From: Gallibacterium faecale
GTDB lineage: Bacteria; Pseudomonadota; Gammaproteobacteria; Enterobacterales; Pasteurellaceae
Assembly: GCF_027920745.1 (NCBI RefSeq)
Contig: NZ_JAQIBB010000023.1
Span: 1-52,389 of the forward strand
Direction of reading: 5' to 3'
Length of the DNA: 52,389 bases
Shown here: positions 14,671-23,813 of the stretch, piece after piece
How positions within the stretch are numbered: the first letter of the stretch is position 1
Layout: the number at the start of each line of letters is the position of its first letter
Position numbers and translations under genes: made by a program
The notes under the pieces: generated by a model
Databases searched by the model: none
What the model saw: the letters and a program-made list of their open reading frames with translations, nothing else
What the model was told of the DNA's origin: nothing

Positions 14671-16602
14671 GTGGAAAAAACTGTCCTCAATCCTGAACTC
14701 CAAGCTGTTTCTAGTAATGCTGATACTATTCGTGAAGCCTGCAATATTAATTATTGGGGAATGAATTACTACAATGTGGATGAGAATGGTGAAATTTATG
14801 TTTGCCCTAATCCAGAAAAGCCAAATAGCAGAGTGTCTTTAGCTAAATTAGCTGAAAATATGCAGCAGCAAGGTGCTCGCCTACCAACATTATTCTGTTT
14901 CCCACAAATTATTCAGCACAGACTTCGTTCTATTAATGCTGCTTTTGCTCAAGCAAGAGAGGAGTTTGGCTATGAAGGGAATTACTTTTTGGTTTATCCA
15001 ATTAAAGTAAATCAGTATCGTCGGATTATTGAATCATTGATTACTTCAGGGCAACCACTAGGATTAGAGGCGGGATCTAAAGCTGAATTAATGGCTGTGC
15101 TGGCTCATGCGGGTCAAACTAAAACAGTGATTGTCTGTAATGGTTATAAAGATCGTGAATATATCCGTTTTGCGCTAATGGGAGAAAAATTAGGGCATAA
15201 AGTTTATTTGGTGATTGAGAAAATTTCTGAGATTTTCTTAGTATTGGAAGAGTCAAAGAAACTTAATGTGCGTCCTCGTTTAGGCGTAAGAGCAAGATTA
15301 GCTTCACAAGGTTCTGGAAAATGGCAATCCTCTGGTGGTGAAAAATCAAAATTCGGTTTATCTGCTTCTCAAGTATTAGAGTTAGTGAATTTATTGAAAG
15401 AACAATCAAGTTTGGATTGTTTACAGTTATTGCATTTCCACTTAGGTTCTCAACTAGGCAATATTCGTGATGTAGCAACGGGTGTACGTGAAAGTGCACG
15501 TTTTTATGTTGAATTACATCGTTTAGGGGTAAATATTCAGTGCTTTGATGTGGGTGGCGGTTTAGGTGTTGATTACGACGGTAATCGTACTGAATCTGAT
15601 TGTTCAGTGAATTATGGGTTACGTGAATATGCTGAAACCGTAGTTTGGGGAATTGGGCAAGCTTGTCGAGAACATAATTTACCACACCCAACGATTATTA
15701 CGGAATCAGGACGTGCAGTGACCGCACATCATGCAGTATTAGTATCTAATGTGATTGGGGTTGAACGCTATTTACCAACAGAATTGGCTCCGCCAAAAGA
15801 GAGTGATCCGCGTGTATTACACAGTATGTGGGAAACCTGGACAGATATTTTATCTTCGCGGGAAAAACGTTCTTTACGCAGTTGGATTCATGAGAGTCAA
15901 TTCGACCTTTCTGATGTACATAACCAATATAACGTTGGTTTAATTAACTTAGAGCAACGTGCTTGGGCAGAGCAATTATATTTAAATATTTGTCATGAAG
16001 TAGGAGAGTTATTTAGTGAACGCCATCGTTCACACCGTACTATTATTGACGAATTACAAGAACGCTTTGCGGATAAACTTTACGTGAATTTTTCTTTATT
16101 TCAATCGCTACCAGATGCTTGGGGAATCGATCAATTATTTCCAGTATGTCCACTGACTCAATTAAATGAACCTGTGAGTCGTCGAGCAGTATTGTTAGAT
16201 ATTACTTGTGATTCGGATGGTACCATTGATCACTATATTGATGGTGACGGGATTACAACAACGATGCCAATGCCAAATTATGCAGTCGATAATCCACCGT
16301 TAGTCGGCTTCTTTATGGTGGGTGCATATCAAGAAATTTTAGGTAATATGCATAATTTATTTGGTGATACCACAACAATTGATATTGTGTTAGATGATCA
16401 AGGTGAAGTAAAAGTATTAGCGCATGATGCAGGTAATACAGTGGCGGATATGTTGCATTATGTGTATTTAGATCCTAAACAATTAATCGCGCGTTATCGT
16501 GAACAGATAGAACATTCAACATTACCAGCTTCGGAAGCCTTACAATTCTTAAAAGAGTTGGAAGATGGGTTAAACGGTTATACTTATTTGGAAGAAGAGT
16601 AA
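14671..16602 (+). CDS. speA: Biosynthetic arginine decarboxylase
   Basis: SpeA is a PLP enzyme that converts arginine to agmatine, the first step of the agmatine route to putrescine. The 643 residues from this start match the E. coli enzyme nearly end to end: YFLVYPIKVNQYRR holds the PLP lysine, followed by LGLEAGSKAELMAVLAHAG, HFHLGSQLGNIRD, CFDVGGGLGVDYDG and, near the C terminus, DITCDSDGTIDHYIDGDG. I start at GTG 14671 because AAGGAG (14655-14660) lies 10 nt upstream and similarity begins there. The frame is open to an ATG at 14635 that lacks a ribosome site. speB follows after 5 nt. Confidence 0.96.
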   Translation: MEKTVLNPELQAVSSNADTIREACNINYWGMNYYNVDENGEIYVCPNPEKPNSRVSLAKLAENMQQQGARLPTLFCFPQIIQHRLRSINAAFAQAREEFGYEGNYFLVYPIKVNQYRRIIESLITSGQPLGLEAGSKAELMAVLAHAGQTKTVIVCNGYKDREYIRFALMGEKLGHKVYLVIEKISEIFLVLEESKKLNVRPRLGVRARLASQGSGKWQSSGGEKSKFGLSASQVLELVNLLKEQSSLDCLQLLHFHLGSQLGNIRDVATGVRESARFYVELHRLGVNIQCFDVGGGLGVDYDGNRTESDCSVNYGLREYAETVVWGIGQACREHNLPHPTIITESGRAVTAHHAVLVSNVIGVERYLPTELAPPKESDPRVLHSMWETWTDILSSREKRSLRSWIHESQFDLSDVHNQYNVGLINLEQRAWAEQLYLNICHEVGELFSERHRSHRTIIDELQERFADKLYVNFSLFQSLPDAWGIDQLFPVCPLTQLNEPVSRRAVLLDITCDSDGTIDHYIDGDGITTTMPMPNYAVDNPPLVGFFMVGAYQEILGNMHNLFGDTTTIDIVLDDQGEVKVLAHDAGNTVADMLHYVYLDPKQLIARYREQIEHSTLPASEALQFLKELEDGLNGYTYLEEE

Positions 16603-16607
16603 AGCGT

Positions 16608-17525
16608 ATGTTTAATACACTTGGTCATAAAGAAGATATTTCATTAGTTTCTAATAATTTTGGCTTTTTGCGTTTGCCATTAAATTTTATGCCACAACAA
16701 AGTGATGCAGACTGGGTGATTACTGGAGTGCCTTTTGATGCCTCTGTATCAGGGCGTTCAGGGACACGCTTTGGTGCGGAGGCAATACGCCGTGCATCAG
16801 TTAATTTAGCGTGGGAACATTGCCGTTTCCCGTGGCATTTTGATGTTCGTGAAAAATTAAAGATTGTTGATTGTGGGGATTTAGTTTATTCCTACGGAGA
16901 TAATCAAGATTTTGTTGAACAATTAGAAGCACACATCAGTTCGTTATTACAAGCCGGAAAACGTTGCTTAACGTTAGGTGGCGATCATTTTATTACGTTG
17001 CCTGTATTACGTGCATATGCCAAACAATTTGGTAAATTGGCAATGATCCATTTTGATGCACATACAGATACGTATGAAAATGGCAGTCGTTATGATCACG
17101 GTACGATGTTTTATCATGCCCCTAAAGAAGGGCTGATTGATCCTAAACATTCTATACAAATTGGGATTCGTACAGAATATGATCGTCATTTAGACTTTAC
17201 TGTGTTAGATGCTCCATTAGTTAATGATCTTAGTGTAGAAGAGGTTGTTAACCGAATTAAACAGACAGTAGGTTCTGAATTACCAGTTTATTTAACCTTT
17301 GATATCGACTGTTTAGATCCAGCCTTTGCACCAGGTACAGGAACACCAGTGTGTGGCGGTTTAACCACCGATAAAGCATTAAAAATTTTACGTGGTTTGG
17401 CGGATGTGAATATTGTAGGAATGGATGTGGTAGAAGTATCTCCTGCGTATGATCAGTCTGATATTACAGCATTAGCAGGTGCAACAATCGCATTAGAAAT
17501 GTTGTATTTGCAAGGTAGTAAATAG
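16608..17525 (+). CDS. speB: Agmatinase
   Basis: SpeB hydrolyses agmatine to putrescine and urea using two Mn ions. The 305 residues carry the ureohydrolase metal motifs: GGDHFIT, HFDAHTDTY and the longer TFDIDCLDPAFAPGTGTP. FDASVSGRSGTRFGAEAIR near the N terminus is also diagnostic, and the substrate loop reads YDHGTMF, typical of agmatinase rather than arginase. It lies 5 nt after speA, so the operon makes putrescine from arginine. A lone PotD-like binding protein at 43287 could bring polyamines in. No clear terminator was found after it. Confidence 0.95.
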   Translation: MFNTLGHKEDISLVSNNFGFLRLPLNFMPQQSDADWVITGVPFDASVSGRSGTRFGAEAIRRASVNLAWEHCRFPWHFDVREKLKIVDCGDLVYSYGDNQDFVEQLEAHISSLLQAGKRCLTLGGDHFITLPVLRAYAKQFGKLAMIHFDAHTDTYENGSRYDHGTMFYHAPKEGLIDPKHSIQIGIRTEYDRHLDFTVLDAPLVNDLSVEEVVNRIKQTVGSELPVYLTFDIDCLDPAFAPGTGTPVCGGLTTDKALKILRGLADVNIVGMDVVEVSPAYDQSDITALAGATIALEMLYLQGSK

Positions 17526-17686
17526 CAACATAATAGATAAAAAAGTGCATTTGTTTTATGCATGGCAAAGACAAATGTACTTTATTTATATGAAGCCTAT
17601 AAGCTATATTCATTAATATTTTTATTGTCTTATATACCCATTCATTTTTAAATTTTTATCATCTTTTTTCTTATTTCAGAACAAAC

Positions 17687-17783
17687 TTTATTAAAATTTT
17701 AATTTTGTGAAGTTGATCTCTTTTTAAAACCATTTTATATGGTATAAAGTGATTAATTTTTACAAAATTAAAATTTTTATAAA
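17687..17783 (+). promoter_or_regulatory. Control region of the allose operon with two inverted operator-like sites
   Basis: Two 25-bp AT-rich sites lie in opposite orientation at 17687-17711 and 17759-17783; one matches the reverse complement of the other at 23 of 25 positions, sharing AAAATTTTAATTTTGT. Between them is ACCAT-tttat-ATGGT (17729-17743) and a possible -10 TATAAA just after it. The sites end 6 nt before the alsR ATG. They are good candidates for the AlsR (RpiR-type) operator, giving repression without allose. Binding is inferred. Confidence 0.6.
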
Positions 17784-17789
17784 GTTTAT

Positions 17790-18641
17790 ATGAATACTGA
17801 AAATTCGATTATTCCTCAAATAAGAATGATGCAAGAGCAGATGACAGTGACAGAAAGAAAGGTTATTGATTATCTGCTAAGTCCTAGTAATTTTGAACAG
17901 CATACCTCATTAAAAGAAATTGCAGATAGATTGAGTGTTTCTGAAGCACTAATTGTTAAAGTAGCAAAAATTTTAGGTTTTAAAGGATTTAGAGAATTAA
18001 GAACTATTTTAGTGGAACAGTTACAATCTCAAGAGATAGGAAGCTTTGAATTATCCCAAAATGATAGTACTCAAGATTTAATTAATAAAGTATTTAATCT
18101 GTCATATCAAACAATCTCTGAGGGTAAATCTATTATTTCTCCTCTTATTATGGAACAGGCTGCAAAATGTTTTTTTGAAGCCAAGCAACGCGATCTCTAT
18201 GCAGTTGGAGGTTCTAATACCATTTGTGATGATATATTTCATAAATTTTTACGTATTGGTGTACGTTGTAATAGTTATAGAGATATTCATTTGATGATGA
18301 TGTCTGCCTCTTTGTTGACAAAAGATGATGTTGTATTAGTTGTGTCACATTCAGGAAAAACAAGTGATTTATTACGTGCTATAAAAATTGCAAAACAAAA
18401 TGGGGCAAAAATTATTTGTATTACTCATAGTAATATTTCACCCATTGCAGCCCTTGCTGATTTTGTGATTTGCACACCTGCACCGAATACCCCTCTATTG
18501 GGTAAAAATGCATCTGCTCGGATTTTACAATTAATCCTAGTGGATGCTTTCTTTGTTTCTGTTGCTAAACAGGATCTTCAATTTTCAGAAAGAAATTTGG
18601 AGAAAACTTCACTAGTGACAGAATATTTTAGGCAAAAATGA
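17790..18641 (+). CDS. alsR: RpiR-family transcriptional regulator of the allose operon
   Basis: This 283-residue protein has the two-part RpiR layout. An N-terminal helix-turn-helix covers about 1-77 (MTVTERKVIDYLL, then TSLKEIADRLSVSEALIVKVAKILGFKGFRELR in its recognition region). A SIS sugar-phosphate domain covers about 125-260 (AVGGSNTICDDIFHKFLRIG; VVSHSGKTSDLLRAI). In E. coli the matching protein represses als and rpiB and is relieved by allose. It is first in the operon, so it probably controls its own expression through the paired sites just upstream. It ends 10 nt before alsB. Confidence 0.88.
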   Translation: MNTENSIIPQIRMMQEQMTVTERKVIDYLLSPSNFEQHTSLKEIADRLSVSEALIVKVAKILGFKGFRELRTILVEQLQSQEIGSFELSQNDSTQDLINKVFNLSYQTISEGKSIISPLIMEQAAKCFFEAKQRDLYAVGGSNTICDDIFHKFLRIGVRCNSYRDIHLMMMSASLLTKDDVVLVVSHSGKTSDLLRAIKIAKQNGAKIICITHSNISPIAALADFVICTPAPNTPLLGKNASARILQLILVDAFFVSVAKQDLQFSERNLEKTSLVTEYFRQK

Positions 18642-18651
18642 GGACTAAATT

Positions 18652-19590
18652 ATGAATAAACCAATGAAAAAATTTCTCACTTATTTTGCTGCTGCTGGTC
18701 TATTTTGCTCAATGAATAGCTTTGCAGCAGATTATGCGGTGATTTTAAAGACATTATCTAATCCATTTTGGGTAGGAATGAAGCAAGGTATTGAAGAACA
18801 AGCAAAAACAATGAATGTGGAAGTTGATGTTTTTGCTTCGCCGTCAGAAGGTGATTACCAATCACAGCTTCAATTATTTGAAGATTTGATTAATAAAAAT
18901 TATAAGGGGATTGCATTTGCACCGCTTTCCCCAGCAAACCTTGTCATTCCTACAGCAAAAGCCTACCAGAAAGGTATCTATTTAGTCAATTTAGATGAAA
19001 AAATTGATTTAGATAATCTTCATAAAGCAAAAGGTAATGTAGAAGCTTTTATTACTACTGATAATGTTGCTGTTGGTGCAAAAGCTGCACAATTTATTGT
19101 CGATCAGTTAGGCTCACAAGGCGGGGAGGTTGCAATTATTGAAGGTAAAGCTGGAAATGCCTCTGGTGAAGCGAGACGCCGTGGAGCAAAAGAAGTTTTT
19201 GAGAAAAATCCACAAATTAAATTAGTTGCTAGTCAACCAGCAGACTGGGATCGCATTAAAGCATTAGATGTAGCGACAAATGTTCTTTCACGTAATCCAA
19301 ACATTAAAGCTTTTTATGCGGCTAACGATACTATGGCAATGGGAGCAGCGCAAGCAGTAGCTAATGTTGGTAAATTAGATAAGGTTATTGTTGTTGGTAC
19401 TGATGGTGTACCAGAAGCTAGAAAAATGGTTACTGAAGGAAAGTTAACGGCAACTGTAGCTCAAGATCCAGCTAAAATTGGAGCGAGGGGACTAGAATTA
19501 TTAGTTGAATCTGTTAAATCAGGTAAAAAAATTACAGTCAATCAAGAACCAAAATTTGAAACAGTTGATTCTATCTTAATTACAAAATAA
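18652..19590 (+). CDS. alsB: D-allose periplasmic binding protein
   Basis: AlsB captures D-allose (and weakly ribose) in the periplasm for the AlsAC transporter. Residues 1-25 are a signal peptide ending NSFA before ADYAV. The mature protein matches E. coli AlsB strongly: LKTLSNPFWVGMKQGIEEQA, DVFASPSEGDYQSQLQLFED, NYKGIAFAPLSPANLV, IEGKAGNASGEARRRGA and ASQPADWDRIKALDVATNV. Such closeness makes allose a firmer call than for a generic sugar binder. The 312-residue length is normal. A stem-loop in the 144-nt gap to alsA may set a high level of AlsB. Confidence 0.93.
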   Translation: MNKPMKKFLTYFAAAGLFCSMNSFAADYAVILKTLSNPFWVGMKQGIEEQAKTMNVEVDVFASPSEGDYQSQLQLFEDLINKNYKGIAFAPLSPANLVIPTAKAYQKGIYLVNLDEKIDLDNLHKAKGNVEAFITTDNVAVGAKAAQFIVDQLGSQGGEVAIIEGKAGNASGEARRRGAKEVFEKNPQIKLVASQPADWDRIKALDVATNVLSRNPNIKAFYAANDTMAMGAAQAVANVGKLDKVIVVGTDGVPEARKMVTEGKLTATVAQDPAKIGARGLELLVESVKSGKKITVNQEPKFETVDSILITK

Positions 19591-19667
19591 GCGTTTTTAA
19601 TAGAGAAAATGTATTCAGCATTGTAGTAAATGGAATAAAAGGTCTCGTTTACGCATAATTTTATTAA

Positions 19668-19707
19668 AGGCAGATTGTTAAATTGCTTATAGGGTAATGA
19701 TCTGCCT
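19668..19707 (+). promoter_or_regulatory. Stem-loop in the alsB-alsA gap
   Basis: AGGCAGAT (19668-19675) pairs with ATCTGCCT (19700-19707), an 8-bp stem around a 24-nt loop, followed by A-rich sequence, not T. The unpaired tail argues against an intrinsic terminator; it could shield the alsB message end. GGAGG lies further down, before alsA. Confidence 0.5.
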
Positions 19708-19734
19708 AAAAATTAGTGATTAGGAGGAATTACC

Positions 19735-21276
19735 ATGTCAGAACTTTTGGTAAAGATGCAAGGTATTGCCAAAAATTTTGGTGTAGTACAAGCATTAAAA
19801 AAAGTGGATCTTGATATTTATACTCATGAAATTCATGCTTTATTGGGTGAAAATGGGGCAGGTAAATCTACACTGATGAAAGCTCTTTCTGGATTACATC
19901 GCCCAAGTGCAGGCGAAATAATTATTAAAGAAAAATCTTATTCATATCTTGATCATAAAACAGCAGCAGAATTAGGTATAGGAATTATTTACCAAGAACT
20001 AAGCTTAATTGATGAGCTTTCGGTATTGGAAAATCTCTATATTGGAAGATTACCTTATAAAACGGTATGTGGAATTCGTCTAGTTGATTGGCAAAAAATG
20101 CGAAAGCAAGCAGCTATTACATTACTACGTTTAGGAATTAAAGTCGATCTAGATGAAAAAGTAGCAAATCTATCTATTTCATATAAACAGATGGTTGAAA
20201 TTGCTAAAGTGCTAATTTCTGATGTAAATATTATTATTATGGATGAGCCTACCTCATCGTTAACTAATACAGAAATTGAGTTTTTGTTTGTAGTTATGCG
20301 GCAACTAAAAGCTGATGGTAAGGCTATTATCTATATATCTCATAAATTAAATGAAATTAGGCAAATTTGTGATCGTTATACTGTTTTAAAAGATGGTAGC
20401 AGTGTAGCATCAGGAATGATCAGTAACGTCAGTAATGATGACATTATCAAATTGATGGTGGGGCGTGAGTTACAATCTCGTTTTACTATTGCATCACATA
20501 AATCATCTAACGAAATAATCTTTTCCGTACAAAACCTTACAAGTAAAAAAATAAGGCAAGTTAATGATGTTTCTTTTGAACTTAAAAAAGGCGAAATTCT
20601 AGGATTTGCAGGTCTAGTTGGTTCAGGAAGAACAGAATTAATGAATTGTATTTTTGGTGTAGATAGAAAAGTAAGAGGTAAAGTCTATTTATATCAACAA
20701 GAAATTACACCTGATTCACCATTTCAAGCTGTTAAACGTGGGATGGCATATATTACTGAGAATCGGAGAGGTAATGGATTTTTTGCCAATTTTTCTATTC
20801 AACAAAATATTGCTATTAGTAAAAGTCTTAAAGCTAGCAAATTCAGAGGGACATTAGGTTTTATAAATTTCTCATTAGAACAAGAGATAGCTGAGCAACA
20901 GCAACAAAATCTACAAATTAAATGTTCTTCAATAAAACAAAATATTACGGAGCTATCTGGCGGTAATCAACAAAAAGTCATTATTGGTAAGTGGATTGCA
21001 TGCCAACCTGATGTATTGATTTTTGATGAGCCAACACGTGGTATTGATGTGGGGGCTAAAGCAGAAATTTACAAAATTATGCGGGAGTTGGCAGCAGCAG
21101 GTAAAGCTATTTTAATGGTTTCATCAGAATTACCAGAGATTATGGCGGTATGTGATCGAATTGCTGTTTATCGAGAAGGCAGAATAGCTACTATTCTAGA
21201 GAATACTGATTTACTTAGTGAGGAACAAATTATGAAATATGCTTTTCCTATCACTTCAGGAGTTGTTTATGAATAA
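19735..21276 (+). CDS. alsA: D-allose ABC transporter ATPase
   Basis: AlsA powers allose uptake from the cytoplasmic face. The 513 residues hold two ABC domains, as in RbsA. Domain 1 (about 5-240) has Walker A GENGAGKST at 38-46, a degenerate signature NLSISYKQMVEIAK and Walker B IIMDEPTSSL. Domain 2 (about 260-500) has the altered P-loop GLVGSGRTELMN and the signature ELSGGNQQK, then LIFDEPTRGIDVGAK. Loss of a standard second P-loop is normal in this family. AGGAGG precedes the ATG. Its last 8 nt overlap the alsC start. Confidence 0.92.
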   Translation: MSELLVKMQGIAKNFGVVQALKKVDLDIYTHEIHALLGENGAGKSTLMKALSGLHRPSAGEIIIKEKSYSYLDHKTAAELGIGIIYQELSLIDELSVLENLYIGRLPYKTVCGIRLVDWQKMRKQAAITLLRLGIKVDLDEKVANLSISYKQMVEIAKVLISDVNIIIMDEPTSSLTNTEIEFLFVVMRQLKADGKAIIYISHKLNEIRQICDRYTVLKDGSSVASGMISNVSNDDIIKLMVGRELQSRFTIASHKSSNEIIFSVQNLTSKKIRQVNDVSFELKKGEILGFAGLVGSGRTELMNCIFGVDRKVRGKVYLYQQEITPDSPFQAVKRGMAYITENRRGNGFFANFSIQQNIAISKSLKASKFRGTLGFINFSLEQEIAEQQQQNLQIKCSSIKQNITELSGGNQQKVIIGKWIACQPDVLIFDEPTRGIDVGAKAEIYKIMRELAAAGKAILMVSSELPEIMAVCDRIAVYREGRIATILENTDLLSEEQIMKYAFPITSGVVYE

Positions 21277-22210
21277 GATTAACTTCCCACAATTTTGGGA
21301 TAAGTATGGTACGTTTTTTATTCTTAGTATTATTGTAGTGATTTTTGGTTTTCTATCACCTCAATATTTTTTAACTGTAAATAATATTCAGCAAATTCTT
21401 GTACAGAGCTCTGTGACTGTATTAATTGGCGTTGGAGAGTTTTTTGCTATTTTAATTGCAGGTATTGACCTTTCTGTAGGAGCTATTCTGGCTCTTTCTG
21501 GCATGGTAACAGCAAAACTTATGCTATCTGGAATAGATCCTTTCTTGGCAGCATTAATAGGGAGCTTTATTGTCGGTGGTGGCTTAGGAGCAATTAATGG
21601 ATTGCTTGTGAATTACACAGGGCTACATCCATTCATTATTACATTGGGTACAAATGCCATTTTTAGGGGGATTACTTTAGTAATTTCTGATGCAAATTCT
21701 GTTTATGGATTTTCTTTCGAGTTTGTTAACTTTTTTGCACAGGACCTAATAGGTATTCCTGTTCCAGTTATTTGTGCATTGATAGTTGCAATAATACTTT
21801 GGGTTCTTACTACAAAAATGCGTTTAGGTAGAAATATTTATGCTTTAGGAGGGAATCGCGAGTCAGCTTATTATTCAGGTATTGATGTTAAATTCCATAC
21901 TTTAGTTGTCTTTATTATTTCAGGTATCTGTGCTGGGTTTGCAGGAGTTGTTTCTACTGCTCGGTTGGGAGCAGCTGAACCTTTAGCTGGTATTGGGTTT
22001 GAAACTTATGCCATTGCGAGTGCCATTATTGGTGGAACAAGTTTTTTTGGTGGTAAAGGTCGTATTTTTTCTGTTGTGATTGGCGGTTTAATTATTGGTG
22101 TTATCAATAATGGTTTGAATATTCTACAAGTACAAACCTATTATCAATTAGTTGTGATGGGTGGTTTGATTATTGCTGCAGTCGCTCTTGATCGTCTGAT
22201 TAGTCGTTAA
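21269..22210 (+). CDS. alsC: D-allose ABC transporter permease
   Basis: AlsC is the inner-membrane channel of the allose importer, 313 residues with about 8-10 hydrophobic segments. Family blocks are IAGIDLSVGAILALSGMV and LGGNRESAYYSGIDVK, and GGTSFFGGKGRI lies near the C terminus. I start at ATG 21269, where CAGGAG lies 7 nt upstream and similarity begins (MNKINFPQFWDKYGTF). The frame is open for ten more codons upstream inside alsA. The start overlaps the alsA stop by 8 nt, so translation is probably coupled. Confidence 0.92.
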   Translation: MNKINFPQFWDKYGTFFILSIIVVIFGFLSPQYFLTVNNIQQILVQSSVTVLIGVGEFFAILIAGIDLSVGAILALSGMVTAKLMLSGIDPFLAALIGSFIVGGGLGAINGLLVNYTGLHPFIITLGTNAIFRGITLVISDANSVYGFSFEFVNFFAQDLIGIPVPVICALIVAIILWVLTTKMRLGRNIYALGGNRESAYYSGIDVKFHTLVVFIISGICAGFAGVVSTARLGAAEPLAGIGFETYAIASAIIGGTSFFGGKGRIFSVVIGGLIIGVINNGLNILQVQTYYQLVVMGGLIIAAVALDRLISR

Positions 22211-22223
22211 AAAGGATTATAAA

Positions 22224-22904
22224 ATGAAAAAAGTATTAATTTCCCCATCTTTAATGTGTATGGATCTACTTAAGTTTAAAGAACAAATTGAATTTCTTGA
22301 TCAGCATGTTGATTATTTTCATATTGATATCATGGATGGGCATTATGTGCCTAATCTGACATTATCACCATTTTTTGTACAACAAGTTAACCGTATTGCA
22401 ACGAAGCCTTTAGATTGTCATTTGATGGTAACAAAACCAGAAAATTATATAGATGATTTAGCTAGAGCTGGGGCTGATATGATTACTTTACATGTAGAGA
22501 CTATTTCAGGACAGGCTTTTCGTTTGTTTGATAAGATTAATAATTTAGGCATGAAGATAGGTCTAATTTTTAATCCTGAAACTTCATTAGAATCAGCAAA
22601 ATATTATTTACATAAAGTGGATAAGGTTACGGTTCTTACGGTTGATCCTGGTTTTGCGGGACAGTCTTTTATTCCAGAGATGTTACAAAAAATTGAGGAG
22701 CTAAAACAATATCGTCAACAACAACAACTAAATTATCAAATTGAAATAGATGGTTCTTGTAATCCAAGCACATTCCAAAGTCTACTCAATTCTGGAGCTG
22801 ATGTGCTAATCGTGGGTTCATCAGGTTTATTTAATAATGATCCAGATATTGTTAAAGCTTGGCAAGTTATGCAAGATGCAATCAACGCTGTTTGTTGGAA
22901 ATAA
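22224..22904 (+). CDS. alsE: D-allulose-6-phosphate 3-epimerase
   Basis: AlsE converts D-allulose-6-P to fructose-6-P. The 226-residue TIM barrel belongs to the ribulose-phosphate 3-epimerase family: ISPSLMCMDL near the start, H33 and D35 in FHIDIMDGHYVPN, H66 in CHLMVTKPE, VDPGFAGQSFIPEML and EIDGS. These give the metal-binding His-Asp-His-Asp set. MCMDLLKFKEQI is closer to AlsE than to Rpe, and the setting between alsC and alsK decides the name. AAAGGAT precedes the ATG. Confidence 0.9.
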   Translation: MKKVLISPSLMCMDLLKFKEQIEFLDQHVDYFHIDIMDGHYVPNLTLSPFFVQQVNRIATKPLDCHLMVTKPENYIDDLARAGADMITLHVETISGQAFRLFDKINNLGMKIGLIFNPETSLESAKYYLHKVDKVTVLTVDPGFAGQSFIPEMLQKIEELKQYRQQQQLNYQIEIDGSCNPSTFQSLLNSGADVLIVGSSGLFNNDPDIVKAWQVMQDAINAVCWK

Positions 22905-22920
22905 TTTTTAAGGGGGCAAT

Positions 22921-23805
22921 ATGGATAAAGATATTGTTGTTGGTATTGATATGGGAGCAACACATATTCGTATTTGTATAATGAATTTATGCCAACAAGT
23001 TTTTTTAACTCAAAAAAGTCGTACTTCAGATGTTATAAATAGAGGCTTATTAGATGGAATTCGTGATTTTATTCAACAATACTGTGTATCCTATACGATT
23101 AGAAAAATTGTGATAGGGCTACCTGCTGCTATATCTAGAGATCGTAAGCATATTCTTTCAGTACCAAATTTAGTTCTTGATCAAACTCAGATAGAACAAT
23201 TGGTTGTTTATCTTCAGGATATGTTTAACTGCTCTGTACAGTTAGAACGGGATGTTAACTTACAATTACTTTATGATGTACATCATTTTGAATTGCAAAA
23301 TAAAAATGTTGTTGGTGTTTATCTAGGAACAGGATTAGGCTTCGCAATTTATCAGCAAGGTAACTTATATTTAGGGCAGCATGGTGTTGCTGGTGAGTTG
23401 GGGCATATTCCTTATGGTGATACTAAAAAGCAGTGTCAATGTGGAAATTATGGATGTTTAGAAACGAGCTGTTCAGGTAAAGCATTAAAAGAATGGTATG
23501 AGCAAGAGGAAAGAGATTATTTATTTGAAGATACGTTCAAAGAAGTAATAAATTCAGAGTTTATTCAGCAATACCTACATCATCTTGCAAGGGCTCTTGC
23601 AACAGTAATTAATCTTTTTGACCCTGATTGTATTGTTTTAGGTGGTGGGGTAATAGATATGTATGGATTCCCATATCAGCAATTAAAACAACAGTGTTTA
23701 GCTATGGTAAGAAAACCCTTACCACATGATCAAATTTGTTTTTATCAGGCTCAGTCTTCAGACTTTAATGGTGCTATTGGTGCAGCCTTGCAAGCAACAG
23801 TATAG
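22921..23805 (+). CDS. alsK: D-allose kinase (ROK family)
   Basis: AlsK phosphorylates allose to allose-6-P with ATP. The 294 residues have the ROK layout: N-terminal phosphate motif GIDMGATHIRIC (8-19), GVYLGTGLGFAIY (132-144), GELGHIPYG (158-166) and the zinc motif CQCGNYGCLE (172-181), then LGGGVIDM near the C terminus. The family is clear; substrate comes from the operon. AGGGGG precedes the ATG, and rpiB follows after 8 nt. Confidence 0.9.
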   Translation: MDKDIVVGIDMGATHIRICIMNLCQQVFLTQKSRTSDVINRGLLDGIRDFIQQYCVSYTIRKIVIGLPAAISRDRKHILSVPNLVLDQTQIEQLVVYLQDMFNCSVQLERDVNLQLLYDVHHFELQNKNVVGVYLGTGLGFAIYQQGNLYLGQHGVAGELGHIPYGDTKKQCQCGNYGCLETSCSGKALKEWYEQEERDYLFEDTFKEVINSEFIQQYLHHLARALATVINLFDPDCIVLGGGVIDMYGFPYQQLKQQCLAMVRKPLPHDQICFYQAQSSDFNGAIGAALQATV

Positions 23806-23813
23806 GTGAAAAA

